Of a DNA stretch of 64,000 nt, positions 9,342 through 18,148 are shown piece after piece; positions within the stretch are counted from its first letter, which is position 1; each line of letters begins with the position of its first letter. The notes beneath the pieces were generated by a model. The model saw nothing but the letters and a program-made list of their open reading frames with translations. It was not told where the DNA came from and did not search any database. Both the position numbers and the translations under genes were made by a program. Source of the DNA: Sneathiella sp. HT1-7 (lineage in GTDB: Bacteria; Pseudomonadota; Alphaproteobacteria; Sneathiellales; Sneathiellaceae); contig NZ_JAJFZN010000001.1 of assembly GCF_020731145.1 (NCBI RefSeq), positions 186,001 through 250,000 on the forward strand. The letters run 5' to 3'.

Positions 9342-10322
9342 TCAGGCGGCGTTGACCAATTTTTCAAGGCGGCCTTTGATGATATCTTCCGCCTCACTCA
9401 TCATCCGGTCAATGAGCTCCTTGCAGGTCGGGTTATCGTGGATGAGACCGGCAACCATGCCACAGCTCCAAGCGCCGACACCGACGTCACCGTCTTGCAT
9501 GACTTTAGGATAAACACCACCGACAAGATCGACGATATCCTCGATCTTGGTGTTTGATCCCTTTTGCCGTTCTATTTCGAGAACTTTTTCCACGGCGTCG
9601 TTGTTTAGAACGCGCTCGGTATTTCGAAGCGGCCGCATGATAAGCTTTGTATCCAGTTCGCTCGCGGCGATGATAGCATCCTTCACATTCTGATGAATAG
9701 GCGCCTCTTTCGTCACCATGAATCGGGTGCCCATATTGATCCCGTCCGCACCCAACGCCAGTGCGGCGACAAGCTGCTGTGCATTGCCCATTCCGCCGGA
9801 CGCCACGAACGGAACTTCCAGCTCTTCTGCGGCGCGTGGCAGCAGGATCATGTTTGGGATATCGTCTTCGCCCGGATGTCCTCCGCATTCGAAACCGTCG
9901 ACGCTGACGGCGTCACAGCCAATCTTCTGTGCCTTCAAAGAGTGACGAACGGAAGTGCATTTATGAATAACTTTGATGCCAGCATCCTTCAAGGCGGGCA
10001 TATAGGCTTCCGGGCTGCGCCCTGCGGTTTCAACAATCTTCACACCGCCTTTGACGATAGCGTCGATATATTCGGGATACGGTGGCGCCGCGAAGGTCGG
10101 CAAAAATGTCAGGTTTACACCGAAAGGCTTGTCTGTCATATCCTTGCATCGCGCAATCTCATTCGCAAGGTCAGCTGGAGTTTTCTGGGTCAGACCCGTA
10201 ATAATACCAAGACCACCCGCGTTAGAAACGGCGGCAGCAAGTTCAGCGAGACCAACAAAATGCATTCCCCCCTGAATAATTGGATGCTCAATACCAAAGA
10301 GTTCGGTGATTCTAGTTTTCAT
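9342..10322 (-). CDS. Nitronate monooxygenase-like FMN flavoprotein
   Basis: 326-residue TIM-barrel flavoprotein of the nitronate monooxygenase (2-nitropropane dioxygenase) family. The N-terminus has 'IIQGGMHFVGLAELAAAVSNAGGLGIITG', the FMN-binding first strands. 'GCDAVSVDGFECGGHPGEDD' carries the catalytic-type His in G-G-H-P, and 'VASGGMGNAQQLVAALALGADGINMGTRF' is the phosphate-binding end of the barrel. Many family members are not true nitronate oxidases but enoyl reductase-like or unknown flavin enzymes, and this one sits in a CoA-dependent catabolic operon. The product could thus be an oxidase/reductase of a pathway intermediate. GGAGCC precedes ATG 10322. Confidence 0.88.
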   Translation of the reverse strand: MKTRITELFGIEHPIIQGGMHFVGLAELAAAVSNAGGLGIITGLTQKTPADLANEIARCKDMTDKPFGVNLTFLPTFAAPPYPEYIDAIVKGGVKIVETAGRSPEAYMPALKDAGIKVIHKCTSVRHSLKAQKIGCDAVSVDGFECGGHPGEDDIPNMILLPRAAEELEVPFVASGGMGNAQQLVAALALGADGINMGTRFMVTKEAPIHQNVKDAIIAASELDTKLIMRPLRNTERVLNNDAVEKVLEIERQKGSNTKIEDIVDLVGGVYPKVMQDGDVGVGAWSCGMVAGLIHDNPTCKELIDRMMSEAEDIIKGRLEKLVNAA

Positions 10323-10475
10323 GAATGGCTCCGGTTCATTGTTGTTTTTTATTCTTTATAGGAAGCGATGTCTCATTCTGCAACAGCGAGACGAAAAACG
10401 CTATCCTTATGGCTATCAATTTAACGGTCTATGCGCACAATTGGCAAACAACAAATGCCTTTTGATCATAAATCA

Positions 10476-12143
10476 TCAAGCTGCACCAGCTCGAACAAGA
10501 ATTGATTCAAAATCGATATCACCAGGTAAGGTACCATAGGCTCCGGACCAGTAGTCACCCAAACGCGACGCGCAGAACGCATCCGAAACCGCCGCAGGAG
10601 CGTGCTGAACAAGAAGCGCCCCTTGCCAGGCCACCGCCATCATCTCCGTGACCCGGCGGGCGCGGCTTTCAAGATTACTGGTATCCGAAACCTCTGCGTT
10701 CAGGCGAGCCATATAGCGATCAAGCAGATGATTGCCACCTCTGGCCAGCTCAATTTCCGCAAAAAACGCGGGTAGTGCGCTCGCATCCTTATAAAGGGCA
10801 CGCAGAACATCAAGGCAAATCACATTGCCCGATCCTTCCCAGATGCTGTTGACAGGTGCCTCCCGATAGAGCCGCGGCAGGATGCTTTCTTCAATATATC
10901 CAGGGCCACCATGACATTCCATCGCCTCATAGACATGCCCCGGCGTCCGCTTGCAAATCCAGTATTTTCCAATCGCCGTCCCGATACGCGCAAGGGCCGC
11001 CTCTACGGGATCCGTCTCCCCTGCCCCGATAGCGCGACCAAGGCGCAGGAAGAGCGTTGTCGCGGCCTCCGACTCCAGTGCGAGATCGGCTAGCACATTC
11101 TGCATCAAAGGCTGCTGGATCAATTTCTTCTGAAAGGCAGAGCGATAACTTGCATGGTGAATTGCTTGGGTCAGCGCCTGACGCATCAGGGCAGCCGAAC
11201 CAACGGCACAATAATAGCGGGTCCCCTGCACCATCTCGATGATAGTGCGAACACCGCGCCCCTCCTCACCCAACATCAGCCCCCAGGCATCGACGAATTC
11301 CATCTCGCTGGATGCGTTGGACTTATTTCCAAGCTTATCCTTCAACCGTTGGAGAAAAAGGCCATTGCGCGTGCCGTCTGGCCGCCATCGTGGGAGCAGA
11401 AAACAGCAGAGGCCGTTCTCCGTATAAGCGAGGGAAAGAAAAGCATCCGACATCGGGGCGGAGCAGAAAAATTTATGGCCTGTCAATATATAGGGCGCAC
11501 CGGGACCGGTGCGCTCACCCGCCGGACGCGCTTTCGTCGAATTTGCCCGCACATCGGAGCCGCCCTGCTTCTCCGTCATGAACATCCCCATAGTGATGCT
11601 TTTCTTCTCACTTGCCGGAATATCGCGCGGATCATACTCCTTCGCGAGCAGACGGGGTATCCACTCCTCCGCGATTTCCGGCGTGGCCCTTAGTGCAGGC
11701 ACGACAGCATAGCTCATCGCCATCGGGCATAGCGCCCCGCCCTCAATCTGATTGAGAAGGTAAGAAAGCGCGCCATGAGCCACATGATTGCCATCCCGAG
11801 GGTTATTCCAGGCGAAACTCGGTACGTCATGCGCAATCGCAAGATCCATCAGACTGTGGTAGGCGGGATGGAAAGTTACCTGATTGATCCGCATACCGTT
11901 GCGGTCGAAAGCCTTCATTTCAGGCGGATACCGGTTCGCCTGGTTAGCCCATTCAAGCGTCTCTTCCGATCCCGCCTTCATCGCGAAATCAATGACTGTC
12001 CGCTCAGCCCAACCACCCCCCTCTCGAAGTAACCCTTCCTGCAGGGGCAGGTCTTTTCCATAAAGATCCTGATCTCCCAGAATGGGCGGTACATTTGTTA
12101 CCTCATGAGTTGGCAGGTCGGAAATCGGACTGCGGACAGTCAT
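10476..12143 (-). CDS. aidB: AidB-type acyl-CoA dehydrogenase
   Basis: 555-residue FAD acyl-CoA dehydrogenase of the AidB branch. The branch markers are 'MFMTEKQGGSDVRANSTKA' in the middle domain and 'MECHGGPGYIEESILPRLYREAPV' with N-S-I-W-E-G-S-G-N towards the C-terminus. It is longer than ordinary ~380-residue dehydrogenases, as AidB proteins are. In E. coli AidB belongs to the alkylation response and binds DNA with its C-terminal domain. Here it is second in an operon with an acyl-CoA synthetase, so a catabolic acyl-CoA oxidation role is at least as likely. AAGGAG lies 8 bases before ATG 12143. Confidence 0.87.
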   Translation of the reverse strand: MTVRSPISDLPTHEVTNVPPILGDQDLYGKDLPLQEGLLREGGGWAERTVIDFAMKAGSEETLEWANQANRYPPEMKAFDRNGMRINQVTFHPAYHSLMDLAIAHDVPSFAWNNPRDGNHVAHGALSYLLNQIEGGALCPMAMSYAVVPALRATPEIAEEWIPRLLAKEYDPRDIPASEKKSITMGMFMTEKQGGSDVRANSTKARPAGERTGPGAPYILTGHKFFCSAPMSDAFLSLAYTENGLCCFLLPRWRPDGTRNGLFLQRLKDKLGNKSNASSEMEFVDAWGLMLGEEGRGVRTIIEMVQGTRYYCAVGSAALMRQALTQAIHHASYRSAFQKKLIQQPLMQNVLADLALESEAATTLFLRLGRAIGAGETDPVEAALARIGTAIGKYWICKRTPGHVYEAMECHGGPGYIEESILPRLYREAPVNSIWEGSGNVICLDVLRALYKDASALPAFFAEIELARGGNHLLDRYMARLNAEVSDTSNLESRARRVTEMMAVAWQGALLVQHAPAAVSDAFCASRLGDYWSGAYGTLPGDIDFESILVRAGAA

Positions 12144-12198
12144 AACGAAACTCCTTTCTTAGGAAAGCCAAATGCTCCTCATTATATGGCGCAAGATA

Positions 12199-14085
12199 TC
12201 ATTCCTGCCAAACCACTTCATGACGTAGCGTATAGGGTCCGAGTTTCTCCGCGATCTGGCCGCCAAGTGTTGCCTTGTCTCCTCCGGTGACTGTAATCGT
12301 CGCCACGCTACCATGCACAGGGTGATTATCGACATTGACCGCAATAGAGACACCATTGCCGTTGAGCGTTTCAAGCTCGGCTGTGAAAATCTTCACCGCT
12401 GCGTCATTGCGCAAGGTTGGCTTGAATATCTTTCCAACACCCGTAAGCGGCATTTCGTCAATTATTGTCAGATCCGCAGGATTGGCCGCACGCTCCGGGA
12501 TTCTTTCACGGGCAAAATCCTTAAGTTCATCCGGTGTTGCAGTCGCATCCGGCTTTAGTTGGACATAAGCCACTGGAATCTCGCCAGCATAGTTATCTGG
12601 TCGGCCAACCGCCGCCGCAAGTTCTACTGCCGGATGCTCATGCAGCGCCTCCTCTATGATGGAAGGATCAATATTATGTCCGCTCCGGATAATGATATCC
12701 TTTGCACGCCCGGTGAGCCAGATATAGCCTTCGGCGTCAATGCGCCCCAAATCACCGGAACGGAGCCAGCCATCCGCCGTAAAAGCAGTTGCGTTATAAT
12801 CAGACTGTACGTAGCCCGGCGTTACACAGACGCCCTTCATGATAATCTCACCGATTTCCTCCGGCTCCGCAAATCGGGTGATGTTCCCGCTTTCATCAAT
12901 ATGAGCAGCCTCAACCTCTACAAAGGGGAAACGAAGGCCCACAGAGCCAAAGCGCACTTCACCGTTTTGTGGCTGCATGGTGGTAAAGCAGGTCACTTCG
13001 GTCATGCCGTACCCTTCAAGCATTGGCACCCCGGAAAGATCACTGATCGCTTTCAAAACCTCGACAGGGGCAGCAGAACCGCCGGTCAGACCCGCACGGA
13101 GAGAACTGATATCAGCATCGCCAATCGGAACATTCAGAAGTGCGGACATCATCGTCGGCACACCGCCTAGAACTGTGACCCCGTATTTTTCGACAAGTCG
13201 CCAGTAGTTGCCAATGATTAGTGGATCACGAAATCCTTGTGGACTGCTAATCACTAAGGTTGCGCCATTTATCATGGGCACCAATCCAACGACTATTGAA
13301 CCACTGATATGAAACATCGGAAGTCCTGCCAGCAGGCAATCCGCCTCCGAATAACCAAGGCCAAATCCGCTCATCGCGATTTGGGAGAGCTGCATCCTGT
13401 TTGTATGCGGTGCGAGTTTTGGAACACCGGTCGTCCCGCCTGTATGATAATAGCCGATGACATCATCCAGCGCGTCATTGCGCGGGCCGTTTATGGCACT
13501 TGAGTCCTGCTTGGCGATCATCTCATCATACGGGAAGATTTTCTTCCCGTCGCATTCCGCACCGCCGCCAAGGACATAGACAGCCTTGAGATTTGGCATC
13601 CGCTCTATGACATAGGCGGCCTTCTCCCAGAGTTCCGGGCTTAATGCCTGTCCCGTTGCGATCAGGATTGTGGCGTTAGCCGCTTCTGCAATGCCAAGGA
13701 TATGCTCGGGCTCCAGCAGAGGATTAACAGCATTTACTGTGCCGACTGCTTCTGCGCCAAGCATCGTGAAATAGGCCTGTGGGCATAGCGGGATGAGGTA
13801 GGTTACAGTCTCTCCTTTTACGAGACCCGCAGAGAGGAAGAGATTGGCAGTTTGATTGACCTTAGCAAGCAAATCACGATAGGTGATTTCCCGGCCATCG
13901 CCCATCGGATCCCCGGGCGGCAATGTGATCAGAGCTGGCTTATCTCCATATTGCTCAACCGCCGCGCAAAATACGTCGTACACATTTTGGTGCGGAACCC
14001 ATTCTTCAATAGGCGTTTTCTCAAATTTTTCGACATCCGCAAGGCTGGCAAATGGCAAGTTGAACTTGCTGATGGTTTTCACCAT
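12199..14085 (-). CDS. Acyl-CoA synthetase (AMP-forming, ANL superfamily)
   Basis: 628-residue adenylate-forming enzyme that activates a carboxylic acid to its CoA thioester with ATP. The P-loop reads Y-H-T-G-G-T-T-G-V-P-K (about 212-222). 'EGYGMTEVT' is the A5 motif, 'SGDLGRIDAEGYIWLTGRAKDII' the A7/A8 hinge, and 'PLTGVGKIFKP' carries the C-terminal catalytic lysine. A ~70-residue tail after this motif is longer than in standard acetyl/medium-chain synthetases. First gene of the catabolic operon, with GGGAG 9 bases before ATG 14085. The promoter should lie in the 141-base gap to the divergent kinase gene. The acyl substrate cannot be read from sequence. Confidence 0.93.
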   Translation of the reverse strand: MVKTISKFNLPFASLADVEKFEKTPIEEWVPHQNVYDVFCAAVEQYGDKPALITLPPGDPMGDGREITYRDLLAKVNQTANLFLSAGLVKGETVTYLIPLCPQAYFTMLGAEAVGTVNAVNPLLEPEHILGIAEAANATILIATGQALSPELWEKAAYVIERMPNLKAVYVLGGGAECDGKKIFPYDEMIAKQDSSAINGPRNDALDDVIGYYHTGGTTGVPKLAPHTNRMQLSQIAMSGFGLGYSEADCLLAGLPMFHISGSIVVGLVPMINGATLVISSPQGFRDPLIIGNYWRLVEKYGVTVLGGVPTMMSALLNVPIGDADISSLRAGLTGGSAAPVEVLKAISDLSGVPMLEGYGMTEVTCFTTMQPQNGEVRFGSVGLRFPFVEVEAAHIDESGNITRFAEPEEIGEIIMKGVCVTPGYVQSDYNATAFTADGWLRSGDLGRIDAEGYIWLTGRAKDIIIRSGHNIDPSIIEEALHEHPAVELAAAVGRPDNYAGEIPVAYVQLKPDATATPDELKDFARERIPERAANPADLTIIDEMPLTGVGKIFKPTLRNDAAVKIFTAELETLNGNGVSIAVNVDNHPVHGSVATITVTGGDKATLGGQIAEKLGPYTLRHEVVWQE

Positions 14086-14226
14086 TCTTTTTCTCCCATA
14101 GTCATCTGTTAGTTTTATTATTATGAGGATGTTGTTTCATCCTTCTGTTGATAGTCATGATGCCATATACAAGGTAGGATACAATCAAAAATTGAAGCGA
14201 ATAAATGGCAAGGTTAAGATGTTAAT
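14086..14226. promoter_or_regulatory. Divergent promoter region between catabolic operon and PfkB kinase
   Basis: AT-rich 141-base gap between two start codons on opposite strands, so it must hold promoters for both units. I see no clear operator palindrome. No regulator gene is adjacent to the catabolic operon. Confidence 0.45.
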
Positions 14227-15285
14227 ATGAAAACATTTTCCCAGTTAAACGCATTGACGATCGGTTCTGCAACGATTGATGTCATCGCTTCGGTTGACGA
14301 TCAGGATATCGAACGGATGACAATGCATAACGCCACGTCGTCTTTTCTCCTGCTTGAGGAAGGGCGGAAGATAGATGTAAGTTCTATCAAGTCTTCGGTT
14401 GGCGGCGGCGGAACCAATTCAGCGGTCGCTCTCGCGCGGCTCGGCTATCAGACAACGGCTCTTGTGCGGGTTGGGAATGATCTCGAAGGCAAAAAAATTC
14501 AGGAAGTTCTATCCATGGAACAGATCAATACTGATCTGATGATCAAGGACAGCGCACTCCCTACAGGTCAAGCGATTATGGTCATGTCTCATGTCCGCAA
14601 TCCCACCATCTTTACGAACCGTGGCGCCAACATCGCCTTCTGCGAGGATGAGATTGATCCGGCGCTTTTTAAGGGCCAGAACCTTGTTTATATTGCCAGC
14701 CTGTCTGGCAACTCCGCCGCATGCCTGACAAAAATTGCTCGCCTTGCCAAGGAGGCGGGCGCCTTTGTCGCCACCAATCCCGGCATCCGCCAAATCACTT
14801 ACTGGTCCGGTGATATTGTTGAATCGCTTTCCCATATTGACCTGCTTTCTATCAATGCGGTGGAGGCGGAACAGCTCGCGCTCACCCTGTTGCCTAAGGG
14901 ACAGGCAATGGCTGACACTAAATCTTCTGGAGAGGGGCCTGTTTTGCTGGAAAAAGGCTTGGGTGGACGAACATTCGAGAGTTTTGTTCAGGAAGTGTGC
15001 AAGATCGGCCCCAAAATTGTCCTTGTTACCAATGGGGCGGAGGGTGCATATGTAGGAACGCCGGACGGCATTCGCTTTCATCCTGCGGGAAAATCCGAGG
15101 TCAGCAATACGGCAGGTGCCGGCGATGCATTTGCCACAACTTTCTCTGCCTATGCTGCGATTGGCGCAGATTTGGACATATGTCTCAAGGCCGCGACGGC
15201 AAATGCCCTCTCTGTTATCGCGGCACCCGATACGCAAAGTGGATTACTCATGAAAACCGAGATCAACAACGCCATGTGTGCCTGA
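14227..15285 (+). CDS. PfkB/ribokinase-family carbohydrate kinase
   Basis: 352-residue sugar or nucleoside kinase of the ribokinase fold. The first PfkB signature region is 'SSVGGGGTNSAVALARLGYQT', the second is 'SNTAGAGDAFATTFSAYAA', where the Asp of G-A-G-D is the catalytic base. 'NTAGAGD' is the anion hole. An insertion around residues 220-250 ('LLPKGQAMADTKSSGEGPV') is longer than in ribokinase. Substrate unknown: adenosine, ribose, fructose or similar would fit. ATG 14227 has no strong ribosome site, only TTAAG sequence. It is divergent from the acyl-CoA synthetase operon, and followed 81 bases later by the FecR genes, probably a separate unit. Confidence 0.88.
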   Translation: MKTFSQLNALTIGSATIDVIASVDDQDIERMTMHNATSSFLLLEEGRKIDVSSIKSSVGGGGTNSAVALARLGYQTTALVRVGNDLEGKKIQEVLSMEQINTDLMIKDSALPTGQAIMVMSHVRNPTIFTNRGANIAFCEDEIDPALFKGQNLVYIASLSGNSAACLTKIARLAKEAGAFVATNPGIRQITYWSGDIVESLSHIDLLSINAVEAEQLALTLLPKGQAMADTKSSGEGPVLLEKGLGGRTFESFVQEVCKIGPKIVLVTNGAEGAYVGTPDGIRFHPAGKSEVSNTAGAGDAFATTFSAYAAIGADLDICLKAATANALSVIAAPDTQSGLLMKTEINNAMCA

Positions 15286-15366
15286 TCTCACAAATGGCTG
15301 TGAATTGCTTAGTACCTTTTTAGTTCTTGTTTTACAAATTAGGCAGAACGTAGGGACGACAATCAC

Positions 15367-15999
15367 ATGCTCAAAAATCTTATAATAGCTATTGGAATTT
15401 TGGTTTTCTGTGCGGCTTACGTACCCCTCACTGCTTTGGCGGAGGATGAAGTCGTTGCGACAGTTACACGGCTTAGAAACACGGCTGTTGTCATTCGAAA
15501 GGGACAGCAATTAGATGTTCAGGCCGGCCATAAACTGCAAAAATTTGATGCCATAAAGTCGGGCAAAAATGCCCGGGTAGAAATTATTTTCAATGATGGT
15601 ACGAAGCTATATATCGGTGCAAATTGTCACATTGTTATCGACGAATTTCTGTTTGACCCTGATAAGAATATCGGCACAACAATCCTTCGCGCATTGCAAG
15701 GACCATTTCGCTTCATTACCGGCCGTATCGGAAAGGTTCAAAAGCCCCAGGTCGTCGTTCAAAGTCGCTTTGGCGTCGTTGGCGTGCGCGGCACAGATTT
15801 CTGGGCGGGTCCGTCACGTGGCGTTTATGGTGTCCTTCTGCTGGATGGGTCGATCTCAGTCACCAATCCGTTCGGCCAACGCATCCTCACAGAAGCAGGA
15901 ACCGGCGTCAACCTGACCAGCAATACCGCACCACCCGGCGAGGTAACGGTGTGGGGCACCCTCCGCGCACAAGAGGCTCTGGATGATGTCGCCTTTTAG
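15367..15999 (+). CDS. Exported FecR-domain protein, copy 1
   Basis: 210-residue protein with an N-terminal signal peptide (hydrophobic residues 4-22, cleavage likely after 'ALA' near 27) and one FecR-type domain. The middle holds the family's 'ARVEIIFNDGTKLYIGANCHIVIDEF' strand pair, followed by 'FRFITGRIG' and 'GVVGVRGTDFWAGPS'. In the classic FecR regulators this domain sits behind a membrane anchor and talks to a sigma factor; here there is only a signal peptide, so a periplasmic or surface-associated role is more likely. A homologue follows 170 bases downstream. No fecI or fecA gene is nearby. Confidence 0.88.
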   Translation: MLKNLIIAIGILVFCAAYVPLTALAEDEVVATVTRLRNTAVVIRKGQQLDVQAGHKLQKFDAIKSGKNARVEIIFNDGTKLYIGANCHIVIDEFLFDPDKNIGTTILRALQGPFRFITGRIGKVQKPQVVVQSRFGVVGVRGTDFWAGPSRGVYGVLLLDGSISVTNPFGQRILTEAGTGVNLTSNTAPPGEVTVWGTLRAQEALDDVAF

Positions 16000-16089
16000 T
16001 TAGCCGCTATCTACAGTTCCCTTATTTCCGTCGTCTCGCGACAAACTGCTGCTGTAAGTGATCTATTCACACGGTCGCGTCGTAAAAAT

Positions 16090-16130
16090 GTTAATCGGGT
16101 GCGATAACGCGCTAATAAAACGCGATTAAC
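16090..16130. repeat. 8-bp inverted repeat upstream of second FecR gene
   Basis: GTTAATCG (16090-16097) and CGATTAAC (16123-16130) form perfect inverted arms 25 bases apart, 40 bases before the second FecR gene. It could be an operator for a dimeric regulator or chance in an AT-rich gap. Confidence 0.35.
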
Positions 16131-16169
16131 AAAAACTTACGACCAATTTGGAAGACTTAGGAGAGTGGT

Positions 16170-16805
16170 ATGTTCAAGAAACTGGCTTTGGTATTGTCGC
16201 TAACAGCTGCGCTTGTATTTTCAGTCGCGGAGAACAGCATTGCCGCGAATACCGAAGTCGGCACAGTCACTCGCCTTCAAAGCGATGCAAAGATTGTCAG
16301 AGATGGCCTGGCAACTCCCATAGAAGTCGGGTCCGTGATACGGGAAAGCGATGTAATAAGTTCAGAAGACATGGCCCGTATTGAAATCACTTTCACGGAC
16401 GGGACAAAATTGCTTATCGGCGAGAATGCTCGCGTCGAAATCGATGAGTTTCTTTACGATCCTGACAACAATATCGGGACGGCAATTATCAGCGCCCTGC
16501 AAGGTCCTTTTCGGTTTATAACCGGAAAAATCGGCCAATTAAAAGAAAAACGCGTTGAGATAAAAAGCAGTGCCGGAACGATTGGCGTGCGCGGAACTGA
16601 TTTTTGGGGTGGACCGTCACAGGGAACTTATGGTGTATTCTTGTTTGAGGGGACAATTGTTATCTTCAACGCCGAAGGCGGGCGGATAGTAAGCACCCCC
16701 GGAACCGGTGTAGATATCGACGGTATCGATAAAGTACCGGGAGAAATCACCGTTTGGGACGCTTCGCGTGCCCAGGCTGCACTTGCGACTGTGACTTTTA
16801 GGTAG
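16170..16805 (+). CDS. Exported FecR-domain protein, copy 2
   Basis: 211-residue homologue of the preceding gene, same architecture: signal peptide (residues 1-26, ending 'AENSIAA'), then one FecR domain with 'ARIEITFTDGTKLLIGENARVEIDEF', 'FRFITGKIG' and 'GTIGVRGTDFWGGPS'. The two copies are roughly half identical by eye and align almost without gaps, including the C-terminal 'PGE(I/V)TVW' and 'RAQ(A/E)AL' stretches. They therefore derive from an old tandem duplication. AGGAGA lies 8 bases before ATG 16170. A PAS-domain gene follows 25 bases later and may be co-transcribed. Confidence 0.88.
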   Translation: MFKKLALVLSLTAALVFSVAENSIAANTEVGTVTRLQSDAKIVRDGLATPIEVGSVIRESDVISSEDMARIEITFTDGTKLLIGENARVEIDEFLYDPDNNIGTAIISALQGPFRFITGKIGQLKEKRVEIKSSAGTIGVRGTDFWGGPSQGTYGVFLFEGTIVIFNAEGGRIVSTPGTGVDIDGIDKVPGEITVWDASRAQAALATVTFR

Positions 16806-16830
16806 GGAATAAATCCCGCTTGGGAATTAG

Positions 16831-17382
16831 ATGGAGCGACTAAAGACAGATCTACCGATTTCGTCCGAAAGCCTTGTGGAAATACGGGATTACTGGATGG
16901 ATCTGAAGCAAAGCAGATTGATGCCAACAAAACAGCAATTCAATCCCGCGGCTATAGTGCGCCATCTTCCCCATGTCGTGCTCGTAGATGTTTTTCAGGA
17001 ACCGTTACGGTTTCGATATCGCCTCTTGGGAACCAAAATCACAGAACTGGCAGGGCGAAACTCAACCGGAAAATGGCTGGATGAGGATCTCTACGGCGAC
17101 AAAACCGATGATGTAGTGTGGATGTTTAGAAATTGCGCGTCATCCAAGCGACCTATTGCGGTCCGAGAGCAAATCCAGTTTGTTGATCGATCTTGGGTGA
17201 CTGTCGACGTGGCCGCTTTTCCGTTGGGGGACACAGAGGGAAATATAACGGTGATATTGAGTGTGGTCGATTTGACGCCTGTAGACGCAAAACTCCCCGC
17301 CCCCGGAACGACATTTATTCTCAACTGGCAGACAACCGAAGCGACGTCCCAATCTTCCTCGGACACTCAGACCGTATCATAA
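16831..17382 (+). CDS. PAS-domain protein (PAS_5-like)
   Basis: 183-residue soluble protein consisting of one PAS-like domain of the kind common as stand-alone proteins in Rhodospirillales and relatives. 'LVEIRDYWMDLKQSRLMPTK' is the lead helix with the invariant W and 'P-x-R/K' element, followed by 'HLPHVVLVDVFQEPLRFRYRLLGTKIT' and 'RSWVTVDVAAFPLGD'. No kinase, GGDEF or DNA-binding domain is attached, so it probably binds a ligand or partner. GGGAA precedes ATG 16831. The 3' end overlaps by 6 bases an oppositely oriented integrase remnant; the last ~15 residues (Ser/Thr-rich) may have been created by that old insertion. Confidence 0.82.
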   Translation: MERLKTDLPISSESLVEIRDYWMDLKQSRLMPTKQQFNPAAIVRHLPHVVLVDVFQEPLRFRYRLLGTKITELAGRNSTGKWLDEDLYGDKTDDVVWMFRNCASSKRPIAVREQIQFVDRSWVTVDVAAFPLGDTEGNITVILSVVDLTPVDAKLPAPGTTFILNWQTTEATSQSSSDTQTVS

Positions 17383-17580
17383 AGCTCCGCGAAGGGTTTG
17401 GCTGATTTCTGGATATATCCCCAGAGCCAGGAGCTTTTCCTTACCGACGAACTGGTATTTAAAACGCCAGTATTTGCTGCCATTGGGCTGGATCTCCAGA
17501 TACAGGCCTTTTCCATCGGACAGCTTATAAGCTTTTTCCTTCGCTCCTGCCCTCTTGATTTTGATATCGGTTAGCGGCAT
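17377..17580 (-). pseudogene. P4-type tyrosine integrase remnant (N-terminal arm-binding domain only)
   Basis: 67 codons that match the first part of P4/CP4-57-type integrases: 'MPLTDIKIKRA' start, 'KAYKLSDGKGLYLEIQPNGSKYWRFKY' (arm-binding DUF4102 domain) and 'KEKLLALGIYPEIS'. The reading then runs into an unrelated tail of about six residues and a stop, where a full integrase continues for ~330 residues with the catalytic R, H-x-x-R and Y. None of that is present, so it is dead. It lies ~170 bases beyond the left island end, in the same orientation as the tRNA-Gln would have before island insertion. That is the usual place of a P4 integrase next to its tRNA target. Confidence 0.85.
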
Positions 17581-17590
17581 TTTTGGGGGG

Positions 17591-17627
17591 GGGGGTACAT
17601 TATTTTTGGCATTTTCAATGTACCCCC
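17591..17627. repeat. 11-bp inverted repeat ahead of integrase remnant
   Basis: GGGGGTACATT and its exact complement AATGTACCCCC flank a 15-base AT-rich loop, directly 5' of the dead integrase. It may be a relic of the old element's arm sites or of integrase autoregulation. Confidence 0.5.
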
Positions 17628-17752
17628 AATCTTACCCCCAAATTTTTTGGATGCAAGAGGCTAATGTTGGACTACATAAGACGCGAAAACAATACAAAGT
17701 ATTGTTTTAGTTGATTATTTTTGATGGTATTGGATTGGGTGAAATGAGGTTC

Positions 17753-17769
17753 TGGCTGGGGTGGCAGGA
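17753..17769. repeat. Left attachment site (attL) of the island
   Basis: TGGCTGGGGTGGCAGGA, identical over 17 bases to the 3' end of the tRNA-Gln gene at 33004-33020. Sequence diverges immediately on both sides of the match. This is the displaced tRNA end expected from integrase-mediated insertion, and includes the encoded CCA. Confidence 0.88.
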
Positions 17770-18148
17770 AGCGCACCATGAAACCTATTTATCCAAATAA
17801 TTCAATAGTTTAAAAAATTACTGCGAACCCAAAAAAAATGATTTTGTACTAATAAAATGGACCACGTCAAGAAAATATATGTGCCGTAAAGACTGACCCG
17901 GAGCCATTTGTGTCCAAAAGCGTTTGATTGGTGAAACTTCGACTATACCTCAGAACATATGCGCTTGTTTGAATCCCGAAACATTGCTCAATGGTGGAAT
18001 TGATTGGTAGGTAATAGAGCACTGTTTTCCATGCGATTTCTTTATATCTGTTGGTTCATTGAATCGCAAAAACAGAGTAATCGGCAAATTCAATTTTCGG
18101 GAGAATACAATTTTTATTATGACTCTATGATGAATGCATCACACTGAA

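Larger units (their letters stand above)
17581..18148. other. Gene-free AT-rich stretch at the left island boundary
   Basis: 568 bases without a credible gene. From left to right: an 11-G homopolymer (17585-17595); an 11-bp inverted repeat, GGGGGTACATT at 17591-17601 and AATGTACCCCC at 17617-17627; a second CCCCCA copy just after it; the 17-bp tRNA-derived repeat at 17753-17769; then ~380 AT-rich bases inside the island where I see nothing. The GGGGGTA copies upstream of the dead integrase look like arm-type sites of that older element, an inference. Confidence 0.6.

Noticed and set aside
14509-15237. 242-codon minus-strand frame inside the PfkB kinase
   Set aside because: The opposite strand has complete kinase motifs; this frame is Cys/Arg-rich without any domain.
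15367-16805. Recent DNA-level duplication of the FecR genes
   Set aside because: The proteins align well but the nucleotide sequences and promoter regions differ throughout, so the duplication is old.
17753-17769. Chance 17-bp repeat
   Set aside because: The copy is exactly the tRNA 3' end with CCA, and an integrase lies next to the tRNA; chance is not a good explanation.
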